NCBI RefSeq assembly: GCF_012932215.1
Contig: NZ_CP048788.1
Coordinates: 3,100,001-3,164,000 of the forward strand
From: Roseobacter ponti
Lineage (GTDB): Bacteria > Pseudomonadota > Alphaproteobacteria > Rhodobacterales > Rhodobacteraceae
DNA length: 64,000 bases
Direction of reading: 5' to 3'
Of this stretch, positions 35,003 through 44,265 are shown one piece after another. Each line of letters starts with the position of its first letter. Position 1 is the stretch's first letter. The position numbers and the translations under genes were made by a program. Under the pieces are notes generated by a model that searched no databases, was not told the DNA's origin, and saw only the letters and a list, made by a program, of their open reading frames with translations.

Positions 35003-35016
35003 TTGATCAGTATCAA
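35003..35016. promoter_or_regulatory. Perfect FNR/FixK box in a divergent promoter
   Basis: TTGAT-CAGT-ATCAA, an exact match, almost equidistant from the two divergent starts (59 bp to 34943, 61 bp to 35078). It can serve both. Confidence 0.82.
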
Positions 35017-35077
35017 AGTGTCGCTGCTCCGCTGGTCGTATCCTTGTATTCTGCTGGTTTAGCCCGAGGATAAAGAT

Positions 35078-35506
35078 ATGCGGCCGATCACCGTCACAGC
35101 GTTGTTTGCCTTGCCCGTTCTGCCAGTCCTCATTGCCTGCAGCGACCCGGCAGGAGAGATGCAGATGATGCCAACCAGAGCGGACGGAGCCGCGTTTTTT
35201 GCGCAGAACTGCGTATCCTGCCATGGTGCGGACGGGCGCGGCGCGGGCGTTGCAGGCCGGGAACTTTCCGCGAAACCCACTGATCTGACAACACTGAGCG
35301 CTCAGAACGGTGGCGAATTTCCGGCCGCGCGGACACTGAGCTATATCTATGGCGACACGCGCAACAGCCACCTCTCCCGCGTGATGCCGGAGTTCGGCGC
35401 CGACATGGCGGACGATCTTGTTCCGGTCGAAATCGACGGTGTCCTGACACCGACGCCGCGCGAACTGGCGGGCTTGCTGGCCTATCTGGAAAGCATTCAG
35501 AAATAA
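35078..35506 (+). CDS. Lipoprotein monoheme cytochrome c
   Basis: A 142-aa c-type cytochrome. The N-terminus is a lipoprotein signal ending in LIAC (Cys21), so it should be anchored in the periplasmic face of a membrane. The heme site is CVSCH in FAQNCVSCHGADGRG (residues 45-49), and the Met ligand is probably in RVMPEFG. It may pass electrons in low-oxygen respiration. The perfect FNR/FixK box 61 bp upstream supports this. Confidence 0.85.
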   Translation: MRPITVTALFALPVLPVLIACSDPAGEMQMMPTRADGAAFFAQNCVSCHGADGRGAGVAGRELSAKPTDLTTLSAQNGGEFPAARTLSYIYGDTRNSHLSRVMPEFGADMADDLVPVEIDGVLTPTPRELAGLLAYLESIQK

Positions 35507-35610
35507 GCGCATCGCTGTTTTTTCGCCCCGGGCGTCCGGCCGGCGCCCTGAAGATCAGCGATGCCCGTACATGCAATACCAGGTTTCGCGCGCCTCCTGA
35601 CCGCACCGAA

Positions 35611-35624
35611 TTGATCCAGCGCAA
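35611..35624. promoter_or_regulatory. Degenerate FNR-like box upstream of the HlyD gene
   Basis: TTGAT-CCAG-CGCAA: one perfect half site and a second half with two mismatches. It is 59 bp before ATG 35684, the same distance as the better boxes nearby. Confidence 0.3.
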
Positions 35625-35683
35625 AACGGCCCGGTTGCCCGGGCAGTAGAATTCGCACGGCCCCTGACAGCGGATGGAAACGC

Positions 35684-36679
35684 ATGAAACAGTGGAGAAA
35701 CATCGCTCTGATCGCCGCAGCGCTTGTAATTGCAGGCGCCACGGCAGTCATGGTCTTGCAGAAAGATAACGGCGCACTGCCACCTGGCTTTGTCCGGGGC
35801 AATGGCCGGATTGAGGCAGAACAGGTCGACATCGCGCCATCGGTGGCGGGCCGCGTGGCACAGGTTCTGGCCACGGAGGGCAGCATGGTCTCCCCCGCAG
35901 ATGTGCTTGTCCGGATGGATACAGACGAGCTTTCTGCGGCGCTGGATCGGGCTGCCGCCGAAGTTGCTCTGGCGCGCCAGACAAAAGCCGAAGCCGAGGC
36001 AGTCGTGGTACAGCGCGAGAGCGAACAGCGCCGCGCGGCGCATGAACTGGAGCGTGCCACCGCTTTGCTGAAAAGCAACAACATTCCCGAAACTCTCTTT
36101 GAGGATCGTGATACCGAATTTCAGGTCGCTGACGCTGTTCTGGGCGCTGCAAAGGCACGGGTAGCGACCGAGGGAAGCCGGATCGTTGCAGCGCAGGCAG
36201 AGATGCGGCGGATCCGGACACAGATCGAGGACAGCTCTCTCACAGCGCCGGTGGCAGGTCGTGTGCTCTATCGCCTTGCCGAACCTGGCGAAGTTGTGCC
36301 CGCCGGTGGGCCGATCCTGACGCTTCTGAGCCTGCAGAACATCTATATGGACGTCTTTCTGCCCGCCCGGGAGGCTGGGCTGCTGCCTGTTGGCGCCGAG
36401 GCACGTATCGTGCTGGACGCGCTGCCGGACTATGCAATTCCGGCGCAGGTCACATTCGTATCGCCCGAAGCACAGTTCACGCCAAAACAGGTCGAAACCC
36501 TGAGTGAGCGTGAACAGCTGGTCTTTCGTGTGCGCGTGCGTATCCCCGAAGATCTGGTCCGCGAACGCATCAGGCACGTAAAGACCGGCCTGCGCGGCAT
36601 CGCCGTAATCCGCCTCAGTCCTGACAGCGCCTGGCCCGACGCGCTTGAAAGGCGCATTCCGCCTGAGTTGTTCGAATGA
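35684..36679 (+). CDS. HlyD-family membrane fusion protein (YhiI-like)
   Basis: A 331-aa periplasmic adaptor anchored by an N-terminal helix (NIALIAAALVIAGATAVMVL). It has the biotinyl-lipoyl-like halves (GRIEAEQVDIAPSVAGRV and LTAPVAGRVLYRLAEPGE) flanking a helical hairpin with long Ala/Glu-rich heptads (residues 85-180). It joins the inner-membrane exporter encoded by the next two genes to an outer-membrane channel. The stop overlaps the next start (ATGA). Confidence 0.86.
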   Translation: MKQWRNIALIAAALVIAGATAVMVLQKDNGALPPGFVRGNGRIEAEQVDIAPSVAGRVAQVLATEGSMVSPADVLVRMDTDELSAALDRAAAEVALARQTKAEAEAVVVQRESEQRRAAHELERATALLKSNNIPETLFEDRDTEFQVADAVLGAAKARVATEGSRIVAAQAEMRRIRTQIEDSSLTAPVAGRVLYRLAEPGEVVPAGGPILTLLSLQNIYMDVFLPAREAGLLPVGAEARIVLDALPDYAIPAQVTFVSPEAQFTPKQVETLSEREQLVFRVRVRIPEDLVRERIRHVKTGLRGIAVIRLSPDSAWPDALERRIPPELFE

Positions 36680-39366
36680 CTGCCGGGGCCGATGGTATCC
36701 GCATCCGTGGTGTCTCGCACCGGTACAGCAGGCACACCGCGCTTGATGATCTGTCGCTGGATCTGCCTGCGGGCTGCCTGATCGGGCTGATCGGCCCTGA
36801 TGGTGTCGGCAAGTCAACGCTTCTGGGCCTGATTTCGGGCGCCAGAAAGCTTCAGTCCGGAACGATCAGGGTTCTCGGCGGCGCAATTGACGATCATGCG
36901 CACCGCAAGCTTATCTGTCCTGCGATCGCTTTCATGCCGCAGGGTCTGGGACGCAATCTTTATGCGGAACTGTCCGTGCGGGAAAACCTGGAATTCTTTT
37001 CGCGGCTCTTCGGTCAGAATGAACAGGAGCGCAACCTCCGGATCAGCGCACTCTTGTCTGCGACGGGGCTGGTGCCCTTTGCCGACCGTCTGACGGGCCG
37101 GCTTTCGGGCGGAATGAAACAGAAACTGGGCCTGTGCTGCGCACTGATCCACGACCCGCAACTGCTGGTGCTGGACGAACCGACGACGGGAGTTGATCCG
37201 CTTTCCCGGCGCCAGTTCTGGGCCATGATCGCGGCAATCCGCGAGGATAATCCGTCCCTCTCGGTTCTGGTATCGACGGCCTATATGGACGAGGCGGAGC
37301 GCTTTGACCGTATTGTCGCAATGGATGCGGGCCGGGTACTGTTTCAGGGCAGCCCCGATGCGCTCAGGGGCAGTGCCGATACCCTTGAGTCTGCCTACCG
37401 CCTGCAGCGTTCGGGCGCGCAGGATGCAGCTTTGCCGGTGGACACCCTCCCCCGCGCGACAGTTCCTGATCCTGTGATCATCGCGCACAGGCTCACACGC
37501 AGGTTCGGCGATTTTACGGCTGTCGACAAGGTCAGTTTTTCGATCAATCGCGGCGAAATTTTCGGTTTTCTGGGGTCAAATGGCTGCGGCAAATCAACAA
37601 CGATGAAAATGATGACAGGTCTGCTGCCCACCAGCGATGGCGAGGCGTCCCTTTTTGGCGAACCGGTGGATGCCCGCGATCCGGAAACCCGCCGCAACAT
37701 CGGTTATATGAGCCAGGCGTTCTCGCTTTACGGAGAACTGACGGTGCAGCAGAATCTGCGCCTGCATGCCCGTATTTTCGAAATCAGGGATCAGCAGGCC
37801 CGGATCACTGCGCTGACAGAACGCTTCGGTCTGAACGCGCATTCTGACAGTCTTGCGGCGACCCTGCCGGCTGGCATCAAACAGCGCCTGTCCCTGGCGG
37901 TCGCGGTTATTCACCGGCCCCGCGTGCTGATCCTTGATGAGCCTACATCCGGGGTTGATCCGGAAGCGCGGGATACATTCTGGGCACTGCTGGTTGAGCT
38001 TTCGCGTGATGAGGGTGTGACAATCTTCGTCTCCACCCATTTCATGGCCGAAGCTGAAAGATGTGACCGCGTGTCTTTCATGCACGCAGGCCGCGTCCTT
38101 GCTGAGGGTACGCCGGACGCCCTGATCGCGGCACAGAAAGCAGAGAACCTGGAAGGGGCATTTATCTCCGTTCTGGAGGCTGCTGCCCCCCCTTCGCGGG
38201 TGGTCGCACCGGTTCTTACGATCGGCACTGCAAAAAGCTCATCGGAGGGCAGCCTGACCCGCGCCTTCGCCTACGCACGGCGTGAGACAGTCGAAGTTCT
38301 GCGCGATCGCGTGCGACTTGCCTTTGCTTTTCTGGGGTCCGCCATCCTCATGCTTGTTTTCTGCTTCGGCATCACGCTGGATATCGATGAGCTGAAGTAT
38401 ACCGTTCTGGATCTGTCTCAGAGCCCCGAAAGCCGCGCCTACATCGCGGAATTTGACGGATCCCGCTATTTTTCGCCGGGGCCAGCAGTGACCAGCGCTG
38501 CGGAAGGCCGCAGTCAGCTGAGATCGGGCGAGGTTTCACTGGTTGTGGAACTGCCCCCCGACTTCGGGCGTCGGGTGCGTGCGGGCGAGGCGACGGAGGT
38601 TCTGGCGACTGTCGACGGCGCGATCCCGTTCAAAGGCGAGACAACGGAAGGATATGTCGCCGGGCTGCACCAGACCTTTCTGGAGCTTCAGGCGGTTGAG
38701 CGCGGCCTTGAGCCCGCGCAGATCGCGCGCATTGAGCCGCGTTTCAGGTATAATCAGAGCTTTGAAAGTATCGCCGCCATGGCGCCGGCAATGCCCGCAA
38801 TTCTGCTGATCATGCTGCCTGCGGTGCTGACGGCTGTCAGCGTCGCGCGGGAGCGTGAGCTGGGCTCCATCACTAACTTTTATGTGACCCCGACCACCCG
38901 GCTTGAGTTTCTGACGGGCAAGCAGATGCCCTATATCATCATCGCTTACGCGAACTTTCTGCTGCTGACCGCCATGACCGTGTTTCTTTTTGATGTACCA
39001 CTGAAAGGAAACCCTTTGCCGCTGGCTGCCGGTGCAGCACTCTATATCTGGGCCACCACGTCCTTCGGGCTGCTGATCGCGACTATGACCTCCAGTCAGG
39101 TCGCTGCAACCTTTGCTACGGCGATTGCCTCTGTTGTGCCAACCATCCAGTTTTCCGGTCTGCTGCAGCCGGTATCGACGCTGGAAGGCGCCGCCCGGAC
39201 GATCGGCGCGCTCTGGCCGTCTTCATACTTTCTCCACCTCAGCGTCGGCGCTTTTACCAAAGGTCTGAGCTGGGAGGCGCTCACTCCGGACATCCTGGCA
39301 CTGGCGTTTTTCGGGCCCGTCTTTACAGGCCTCGCCGCGCTCTCGCTTCGCTCGCAGGACAAATGA
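36676..39366 (+). CDS. RbbA-like fused ABC transporter: two ATPase domains plus permease
   Basis: An 896-aa protein. ATPase domain 1 (residues 10-235) has GPDGVGKST, LSGGMKQKL and LLVLDEPTTGVDP. Domain 2 (270-505) has GSNGCGKST, a signature LPAGIKQRLS in place of LSGG, and VLILDEPTSGVDP. The rest (530-896) is an ABC-2-type permease with one N-terminal helix, a periplasmic loop and about five C-terminal helices. Order HlyD-RbbA-YhhJ is the known exporter operon. E. coli RbbA has also been called ribosome-associated; transport is the better inference here. Confidence 0.87.
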   Translation: MTAGADGIRIRGVSHRYSRHTALDDLSLDLPAGCLIGLIGPDGVGKSTLLGLISGARKLQSGTIRVLGGAIDDHAHRKLICPAIAFMPQGLGRNLYAELSVRENLEFFSRLFGQNEQERNLRISALLSATGLVPFADRLTGRLSGGMKQKLGLCCALIHDPQLLVLDEPTTGVDPLSRRQFWAMIAAIREDNPSLSVLVSTAYMDEAERFDRIVAMDAGRVLFQGSPDALRGSADTLESAYRLQRSGAQDAALPVDTLPRATVPDPVIIAHRLTRRFGDFTAVDKVSFSINRGEIFGFLGSNGCGKSTTMKMMTGLLPTSDGEASLFGEPVDARDPETRRNIGYMSQAFSLYGELTVQQNLRLHARIFEIRDQQARITALTERFGLNAHSDSLAATLPAGIKQRLSLAVAVIHRPRVLILDEPTSGVDPEARDTFWALLVELSRDEGVTIFVSTHFMAEAERCDRVSFMHAGRVLAEGTPDALIAAQKAENLEGAFISVLEAAAPPSRVVAPVLTIGTAKSSSEGSLTRAFAYARRETVEVLRDRVRLAFAFLGSAILMLVFCFGITLDIDELKYTVLDLSQSPESRAYIAEFDGSRYFSPGPAVTSAAEGRSQLRSGEVSLVVELPPDFGRRVRAGEATEVLATVDGAIPFKGETTEGYVAGLHQTFLELQAVERGLEPAQIARIEPRFRYNQSFESIAAMAPAMPAILLIMLPAVLTAVSVARERELGSITNFYVTPTTRLEFLTGKQMPYIIIAYANFLLLTAMTVFLFDVPLKGNPLPLAAGAALYIWATTSFGLLIATMTSSQVAATFATAIASVVPTIQFSGLLQPVSTLEGAARTIGALWPSSYFLHLSVGAFTKGLSWEALTPDILALAFFGPVFTGLAALSLRSQDK

Positions 39367-40490
39367 TGCGTCGGGTGCGCTGTATTTTCTGGCTCGGTCT
39401 GAAAGAGATGATGAGCCTGCGCCGCGACCGGGTGATGATGGCGCTGCTGTTGTGGTCATTCACGCTCTCTCCTGTGATGGAAGCGACGGGTGTTGCCACA
39501 TCGGTAAACAATGCCTCGATCGCATTTGCTGATGAAGACAACTCCCAGCTGTCTAGAAGCCTTGCCGCAGCGTTCTTTCCGCCTGAGTTTCAGCCTGTGG
39601 TTCCGATCCTGCCGGGCACTGGTGCCACGCGGATGGATGCAGGCGATTTCCTCTTCGTGGTTGCTGTGCCTCCCGGTTTTGAAAAGGACGTGCGCGCAGG
39701 TCGCGCGCCCGGGCTTCAGGTCCTGATTGATGCAACCGCAATGGAACAGGCCGGGATCGGTGCGACCTATATCACCAGCATTCTGAGCGCTGAGCTCAGG
39801 CGCTTTTCCATCGGCGCGGATCTGGTCAGCCCCCAACCCGTCGACCTTATTGTGCACAGCGCTTTCAACCCAAACCGTGACACCGTCCGTTTTGCCGGAA
39901 TCGTCGCCCTGATCGGTCAGATCATGTGGCTGACCACCATCCTCACCGGGGCGGCGATGATCCGGGAACGCGAACACGGAACCATCGGGCATCTGCTCGC
40001 CATGCCTCTCGCACCTTTTGATATCGCCATGGCAAAGATCTGGGCGAATGCCGCTGTCGTGCTTGTGGCGACCGGCCTGTCACTCTTCTTTGTCATGCAG
40101 GGCGCGCTCGGGGTCACGATTGCCGGGTCAAAAATGCTCTTTCTGGCGGGGACGGCATTATTTCTTTTCACAGCTACTGCCCTTGGCGTTTTTCTGGCAA
40201 CGCTTGCGCGCTCAATGGCGCAGTTTGCGCTCCTCGTAATGCTGACGATCCTGCCGATGCTGATGCTCTCCGGGGGCGAGACCCCGGTTGAAAGCCAGCC
40301 CGCCTGGCTGCAGGCCGGGACACTGTTGCTGCCCTCCCGCCACTATATGGCAGCCAGCCAGGCCATCGCTTTCAAGGGTGCCGGGGTTGAGACGGTCTGG
40401 CCGGAATTTATCTGGATGGCGCTGCTTGGTGCATTGCTTCTCGTGGTAAGCCTGCTGCTTTTCAGGAGATCGGTCGCGCAGGAGGGCTGA
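39363..40490 (+). CDS. ABC-2-type permease (YhhJ-like)
   Basis: A 375-aa inner-membrane permease: one helix near the N-terminus (MMALLLWSFTLSPVMEA), a large periplasmic domain (residues 40-180) and five C-terminal helices (IVALIGQIMWLTTILTGAAM onward, REREHGTIGHLLAMPL in between). It pairs with the permease part of the upstream RbbA-like protein. Start and stop overlap that gene (ATGA). Substrate unknown. Confidence 0.85.
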   Translation: MMRRVRCIFWLGLKEMMSLRRDRVMMALLLWSFTLSPVMEATGVATSVNNASIAFADEDNSQLSRSLAAAFFPPEFQPVVPILPGTGATRMDAGDFLFVVAVPPGFEKDVRAGRAPGLQVLIDATAMEQAGIGATYITSILSAELRRFSIGADLVSPQPVDLIVHSAFNPNRDTVRFAGIVALIGQIMWLTTILTGAAMIREREHGTIGHLLAMPLAPFDIAMAKIWANAAVVLVATGLSLFFVMQGALGVTIAGSKMLFLAGTALFLFTATALGVFLATLARSMAQFALLVMLTILPMLMLSGGETPVESQPAWLQAGTLLLPSRHYMAASQAIAFKGAGVETVWPEFIWMALLGALLLVVSLLLFRRSVAQEG

Positions 40491-40811
40491 GCCTGTCTGT
40501 CGCCCCCATATGCCCCGCAGCCTGTCATGTGCCGGGACGGGAACCGGTCATTCCGGGCCCGGATGATCCTGATCAATGCCGGTACCCCTGCATTGGTATC
40601 AATATGCGCTGGCGATCCTGTCTTCAAACCCAGCATCCGGGATATTCACAGTGTATGTGACCGATTTTTCCACCGCATCTTCTGATCCGGCACCACGGGA
40701 CACAGGCCTTCGCCGCCCGGGCAAGACGGGTGCAGCCGGCCCTCTCATGATACCTGCTGAAGCGCTACCGGACAGAGCAATGTCGTCCACCAGCGCGACC
40801 CGGAGCTCATA
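40491..40811. other. 321-bp interval before the flavin reductase gene
   Basis: No gene is supported. It holds an FNR-like box at 40563-40576. Short frames exist on both strands, but none has a ribosome site or a recognisable motif. Confidence 0.5.
40563..40576. promoter_or_regulatory. FNR/FixK-like box upstream of the reductase gene
   Basis: ATGAT-CCTG-ATCAA, one mismatch from the consensus, 235 bp before ATG 40812. Use for that gene would imply a long leader. Confidence 0.45.
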
Positions 40812-42149
40812 ATGGCGCTGCATTCCCGCCATGCTCCGCTCCTGCTGGTGCTTTTCTATCTCGCAACGGCCTGCCTGCCGCTGGTTCTGTCCTGGGCGTC
40901 CGGCATGCCGCCACGAGGCGTGCGCAACGATATCGCCTCAGGTCTCGGACTGCTTGCCTTTGCGATGATCCTTGCGGAATTCGTTCTGTCCGGCAGGTTC
41001 CGCATCATCTCGTCAGGGGTCGGGCTCGATGTGACCATCCGTTTTCACCAGCTGATGGCGCGCACTGCGCTGGCCTTCGCTCTGCTGCATCCTTTTGCCT
41101 ACCAGTGGCTGCCCGGGCCCGCCCGCCCCTGGGATCCGACGCGCGAGCTCACTCTTTCGGGTGATTTCTCTGCGCTCTTTACCGGCGTCGCGGCTTTCGT
41201 GCTGCTTCCTGCATTTGTCATCGTTTCAATGAAACATGACGATCTCGGGTACAGATATGAGTTCTGGCGCCTGACGCACGGGCTCGGCGCGCTGTTGATC
41301 GCCGGCCTGCTGTTGCATCACACGCTGTACGCCGGGCGTTACAGTGCAGATCCCGTCATGGTCGCGATGTGGGTGGTGATGACGGCAGTTGCGGCGTCTT
41401 CGCTGTTCGTAGTCTATGTCGTTAAACCGCTCTGGCAGAGACTGCACCCCTGGCGGGTATCCGCGATTGAACAGCTCTCCGAACGTCAATGGGGCGTCAC
41501 GATCTCACCCGTCGGGCACCCGGGTGTTGCGTTCAGAGCCGGGCAGTTCGTCTGGCTTAATATCGGCCGATCGCCATTTTCACTGAACGAAAACCCGTTT
41601 TCGATAAGTTCGGCACCCGCCGCCGGGCCTGATCTGGGGTTTGTCATCAAAGAACTGGGCGATTTCACCTCGACGCTCGAAACAGTGCGCGTTGGCGAGA
41701 GAGCATATATTGACGGGCCCTATGGCACACTGACAGTCCTGGACCGGCACGAGCCGGGGATCGCCATGATCGCCGGAGGCGTGGGCATTGCCCCCATGCT
41801 CAGCATCCAGCGCGAGCTTGAACGGTCCGGTGATCCGCGCCGGACGGTCCTGATTTATGGCAACCGCACCGAAGATCAGATCGTTTTCAGGGACGAACTC
41901 GAGGCCCGGGCGCTTGCTGATATGTCCGATGTGATCTTCGTGCTGCGCGAACCTGATGAGACATGGGCAGGGCCGGTCGGACTGATCGACGCTGGACTGA
42001 TTGCGCAAACCTTTGATCAGAATCAGTTCGACACCTGGCTCTTTGTACTCTGCGGCCCTCCGGCGATGATGACCGCAATCGAAGAAACACTTCTGGCGTC
42101 AGGTGTCTCTTCCGACCGCATCCTGTCAGAGAGGTTCCGCTATGATTAA
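40812..42149 (+). CDS. Ferric-reductase-like transmembrane flavoprotein
   Basis: A 445-aa membrane reductase. Residues 1-210 hold six hydrophobic segments of the ferric-reductase-like (b-type heme) domain, with candidate heme His in RFHQLMARTAL, LLHPFAYQWL and RLTHGLGALL / LLLHHTLYAG. The C-terminal half is a ferredoxin-NADP reductase module: NPFSISSAP (flavin), GPYGTL, GGVGIAPMLS (NAD(P)H) and FVLCGPPAMM. It would carry electrons from NAD(P)H across the membrane. A 35-residue membrane gene overlaps its end. Confidence 0.85.
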   Translation: MALHSRHAPLLLVLFYLATACLPLVLSWASGMPPRGVRNDIASGLGLLAFAMILAEFVLSGRFRIISSGVGLDVTIRFHQLMARTALAFALLHPFAYQWLPGPARPWDPTRELTLSGDFSALFTGVAAFVLLPAFVIVSMKHDDLGYRYEFWRLTHGLGALLIAGLLLHHTLYAGRYSADPVMVAMWVVMTAVAASSLFVVYVVKPLWQRLHPWRVSAIEQLSERQWGVTISPVGHPGVAFRAGQFVWLNIGRSPFSLNENPFSISSAPAAGPDLGFVIKELGDFTSTLETVRVGERAYIDGPYGTLTVLDRHEPGIAMIAGGVGIAPMLSIQRELERSGDPRRTVLIYGNRTEDQIVFRDELEARALADMSDVIFVLREPDETWAGPVGLIDAGLIAQTFDQNQFDTWLFVLCGPPAMMTAIEETLLASGVSSDRILSERFRYD

Positions 42150-42249
42150 ACGGTTTCTGCGGCTCACCGAAGATCACAGGGTTTTCTGGACGGTGCTTGC
42201 GGTCAACGCCGCCCTGATCGCTGCGCTTGTCGCCTTTGCGCTTCGCTGA
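42142..42249 (+). CDS. 35-aa single-helix membrane protein
   Basis: The ATG overlaps the last codons of the reductase gene (TATGATTAA), so translation is probably coupled. The product is MIKRFLRLTEDHRVFWTV followed by a hydrophobic helix of about 17 residues (LAVNAALIAALVAFALR). The basic N-terminus should stay in the cytoplasm. It may be a small subunit or stabiliser of the reductase. Size is far below the usual detection limit; coupling and the clear helix support it. No family is recognised. Confidence 0.6.
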   Translation: MIKRFLRLTEDHRVFWTVLAVNAALIAALVAFALR

Positions 42250-42312
42250 CAGGTTACCCGGCTGGCCACGGGCCCTGGGCCGCCCGTTGCTCCGAGATCA
42301 GGGCCGCCCGGG

Positions 42313-43959
42313 TCAACTGCCTTCGAGCCGCAGCTTCGGGGACAGGGCGGCGGGATCCGTTTTCAGATGCAGGATCGCGGGCAGTCCGCTGCTGCGCGCC
42401 TCAGCAAAAGCGGGTGCGAATTCTGCCGTATTCGTCACCGTCGCGCCAAACCCGCCGTAAGTCCTCGCCAGCGCTGCAAAGTCAGGGTTTTTCATCATGG
42501 TTCCCGACGGGCGGCCCGGGTAGTGCCGCTGCTGGTGCATCCGGATCGTACCGTACATGCCATTGTCGCAGATGATCACGATCACCGATGCCCCCTGATC
42601 GCAGGCGGTGCCGAATTCCTGGCTCACCATCTGAAAGCAGCCATCACCGGCGAGACAGATCACCTCCCGGTCCGGATGCTGTAACCGGGCGGCAATGGCG
42701 GCGGGCAGCCCATAGCCCATCGACCCCGATGTCGGCGCAAGCTGCGTGCGCCAGCCCCGGTACCGGTAATACCGGTGCAGCCAGGCCGAGTAGTTGCCTG
42801 CCCCGTTGGTCAGGATCGCGTCATCGGGCAGCACCGCGTTCAGATGTGCGATGACCTCCTCCATTTTCAGCGCGCCGGGTGTCTCCTGCGGTTCCTGCCA
42901 GGCGTCGTAAGAGGCGCGGGCGCGGGTCAGCCGGTCGCCACCGTCGCGGTCTGTCGCCAGATCAAGCAGTTGCTGTATCACCGGGCCGGGCCGGGCCACG
43001 ACCGCCAGCGCCGGGCGGTAGACGCGGCCGATCTCTGAGGGGTCCGCGTGGATATGGATCAGCTGCTGGTCGGGCACCGGCGGGGTCAGCAGCGAATAGC
43101 CGGAGGTCGTCATCTCGCCCAGCCGTGCGCCAAGCGCAAGGATCACATCCGCCTCGCGCACCATCTCCGCGAGCGCCGGATTGATCCCGATCCCGACATC
43201 GCCGACGTAATTCGGATGCCGGTTGTCCAGATAATCCTGACAGCGAAACGAGGCACCAACCGGCAGGCCCATTTTTGCCGCAAAAGCACCAAGCGCCCTG
43301 GCCGCGTGCCCATCCCATCCTCCGCCGCCGACGATCACCATCGGGCGCTGTGCTGCGGCCAGTTTATTAACGACAGCTTTCAGGTCATCTTCTGCGGCTT
43401 TGCCCGACGGGAGGGTCGCTGCAGCAACCGCGGCGCCTTCCACCGGCCCGGAAAGCATGTCTTCCGGCAGTGCCAGAACAACCGGTCCCGGTCTGCCCGA
43501 CTGCGCCACGTGAAAGGCATGGCTGATATATTCGGGGATCCTGTCGGCACGGTCGATCTGTGCCACCCACTTGGCTAGTGGCCCGAACATGGCGCGGTAA
43601 TCCACCTCCTGAAAGGCTTCGCGGTCGCGCTGGTCGCTGGCGACCTGGCCCACGAAAAGGATCATCGGCGTACTGTCCTGAAAGGCCACATGCACGCCTG
43701 AACTGGCATTGGTGGCGCCCGGTCCGCGCGTGACAAAGGCTATGCCGGGACGGCCGGTCAGCTTGCCCGTTGCCTCGGCCATCATCGCAGCCCCGCCTTC
43801 CTGGCGGGCGACGACCACGTCGATATTCGCATCATACAACCCGTCAAGGGCGGCCAGAAAGCTTTCGCCGGGAATACAGAAGACACGTTCCACGCCCTGA
43901 GCTGCCAGACATTGCGTGAGAAGAGCGCCGCCGTGCAGCGTTGATGGGGCATCTTTCAT
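42313..43959 (-). CDS. Thiamine-diphosphate-dependent enzyme (acetolactate synthase large-subunit-like)
   Basis: A 548-aa cytoplasmic ThDP enzyme with the usual three domains. The catalytic Glu is in VARQEGGAAMMAEA, the middle Rossmann-like domain is around GGGGWDGHAARALG, and the ThDP/Mg2+ motif is GDGCFQMVSQEFGTA...ICDNG (split over about 30 residues). No acetolactate synthase small subunit is nearby, so it is more likely an orphan paralogue in sugar-acid metabolism than an ilvB. It diverges from the cupin gene. Confidence 0.8.
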   Translation of the reverse strand: MKDAPSTLHGGALLTQCLAAQGVERVFCIPGESFLAALDGLYDANIDVVVARQEGGAAMMAEATGKLTGRPGIAFVTRGPGATNASSGVHVAFQDSTPMILFVGQVASDQRDREAFQEVDYRAMFGPLAKWVAQIDRADRIPEYISHAFHVAQSGRPGPVVLALPEDMLSGPVEGAAVAAATLPSGKAAEDDLKAVVNKLAAAQRPMVIVGGGGWDGHAARALGAFAAKMGLPVGASFRCQDYLDNRHPNYVGDVGIGINPALAEMVREADVILALGARLGEMTTSGYSLLTPPVPDQQLIHIHADPSEIGRVYRPALAVVARPGPVIQQLLDLATDRDGGDRLTRARASYDAWQEPQETPGALKMEEVIAHLNAVLPDDAILTNGAGNYSAWLHRYYRYRGWRTQLAPTSGSMGYGLPAAIAARLQHPDREVICLAGDGCFQMVSQEFGTACDQGASVIVIICDNGMYGTIRMHQQRHYPGRPSGTMMKNPDFAALARTYGGFGATVTNTAEFAPAFAEARSSGLPAILHLKTDPAALSPKLRLEGS

Positions 43960-44265
43960 CTGTCGTGATCCTTTCGGGCCGGGTGTGCGCAGGTGGTACT
44001 CTGCCGGACGTTTGCCCCCTCCGCCAGACGAATTTGACCGAAGCCATCAGAGACACCCGCACAGTCGGGCGTCAGACATATCCGCAATCCTCTTTCCCGA
44101 CCCGCAGGCTGATGCACCTGCATAAGGGCCGGAGACGGAGGGCCTTTCAGCCCCCCGGAAGACCCGACCGGAAGCTGATCGCGCCCTGCCGCTCAGAAAC
44201 TCTTCTTTGCACATATGCTCTGTCGGGCTAGCCTCGGGAGAGCGAACACCAGTGGAGGGATCCAT
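43960..44265. other. 306-bp divergent region between the ThDP enzyme and cupin genes
   Basis: No gene, clear operator or terminator is seen. It should hold both promoters. A GGAGGG ribosome site for the cupin gene lies at its right end. Confidence 0.5.

Noticed and set aside
40576-40812. A 78-codon frame upstream of the flavin reductase
   Set aside because: Its ATG lies in the FNR-like box, there is no ribosome site, and the sequence has no recognisable pattern; more likely leader.
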